This document shows, one piece after another, positions 41,422 to 41,508 of a DNA stretch of 41,508 nucleotides. The first letter of the stretch is position 1; each line of letters begins with the position of its first letter. Source of the DNA: DAMCZI01 sp032095175 (GTDB lineage Bacteria > Bacillota > Clostridia > Clostridiales > Caloramatoraceae); contig DAMCZI010000040.1 of NCBI GenBank assembly GCA_032095175.1, positions 1-41,508 on the forward strand. The letters run 5' to 3'. The notes under the pieces were generated by a model. The model had not been told where the DNA came from. It made no database searches and saw nothing but the letters and a program-made list of their open reading frames with translations. The position numbers and the translations under genes are program-made.

Positions 41422-41508
41422 ACCTGCAGTAAAAATATACAATATAGGGATTATGCTCTTAACGTAATAGTTATTTTGTACCTTTAAAGACCGTTTCAAC
41501 CGAGGTGT

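Noticed and set aside
1..41508. CRISPR arrays, rRNA, tRNA, prophage or origin
   Set aside because: No regularly spaced repeats, tRNA-like cloverleaf, rRNA sequence, phage genes or DnaA-box cluster was seen by eye.

Overview
The window reads as AT-rich chromosomal DNA of an endospore-forming Clostridia-type Firmicute. The reasons are strong GGAGG-type ribosome binding sites with many GTG/TTG starts, a valyl T-box leader, many hairpin terminators with U-tracts, MurJ, and a Tgl-type spore-coat transglutaminase at the right end. I saw no rRNA, tRNA, CRISPR array, prophage or replication origin.

Layout. 0-1.1 kb: a REP-associated (RAYT/IS200-like) tyrosine transposase gene. 1.6-4.3 kb: a tldD-tldE(pmbA) protease operon. 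4.5-7.5 kb: a degenerate CPBP-like membrane protein, an anchored protein of unknown function and an EcsC-family protein. 7.5-8.0 kb: a small self-contained transcription unit with a possible 43-codon ORF, two terminators and two look-alike palindromes. 8.0-11.2 kb: a heterodimeric ABC exporter. 11.4-15.8 kb: GNAT, MurJ (minus strand), a membrane protein, a MntA-HepT toxin-antitoxin pair and a Nudix hydrolase (minus). 16.2-16.8 kb: a DUF3796-like membrane protein plus an Xre regulator under a probable autoregulated operator. 17.0-20.7 kb: an ABC-F gene with an upstream attenuator-like terminator, and a GH1 beta-glucosidase, both minus. 20.9-23.0 kb: an ECF sigma factor and its zinc-finger transmembrane anti-sigma factor. 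23.0-26.6 kb: an elaborate leader followed by an ABC-F gene and an MFS efflux gene. 26.7-31.2 kb: DJ-1/PfpI, a beta-propeller-like exported protein, two small membrane proteins and a DUF362-ferredoxin protein. 31.4-36.4 kb: a CNT nucleoside transporter, a short archaeal-like ValRS under a T-box, and an HD-domain protein, all minus. 36.7-41.4 kb: an S9 peptidase, a GNAT (minus), and an uncharacterised gene abutting the transglutaminase gene tgl.

The most interesting regions are these. (1) The 23.03-23.46 kb leader of the abcF-MFS operon. It has a strong promoter, a 7-codon leader ORF, an intrinsic terminator, then a second 4-codon ORF followed by two mutually exclusive helices, one of which covers the start of the abcF ribosome binding site. 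This looks like a two-step (transcriptional plus translational) antibiotic-responsive switch. (2) A family of long imperfect palindromes, with three clear copies between 31 and 39 kb and two shorter relatives, which could be the substrate of a RAYT such as the one at the left end. One copy sits between the T-box terminator and valS. (3) The orphan transcription unit and twin palindromes at 7.48-8.00 kb.

Functional assignments come from reading motifs in the translations. No similarity search or folding calculation was run.
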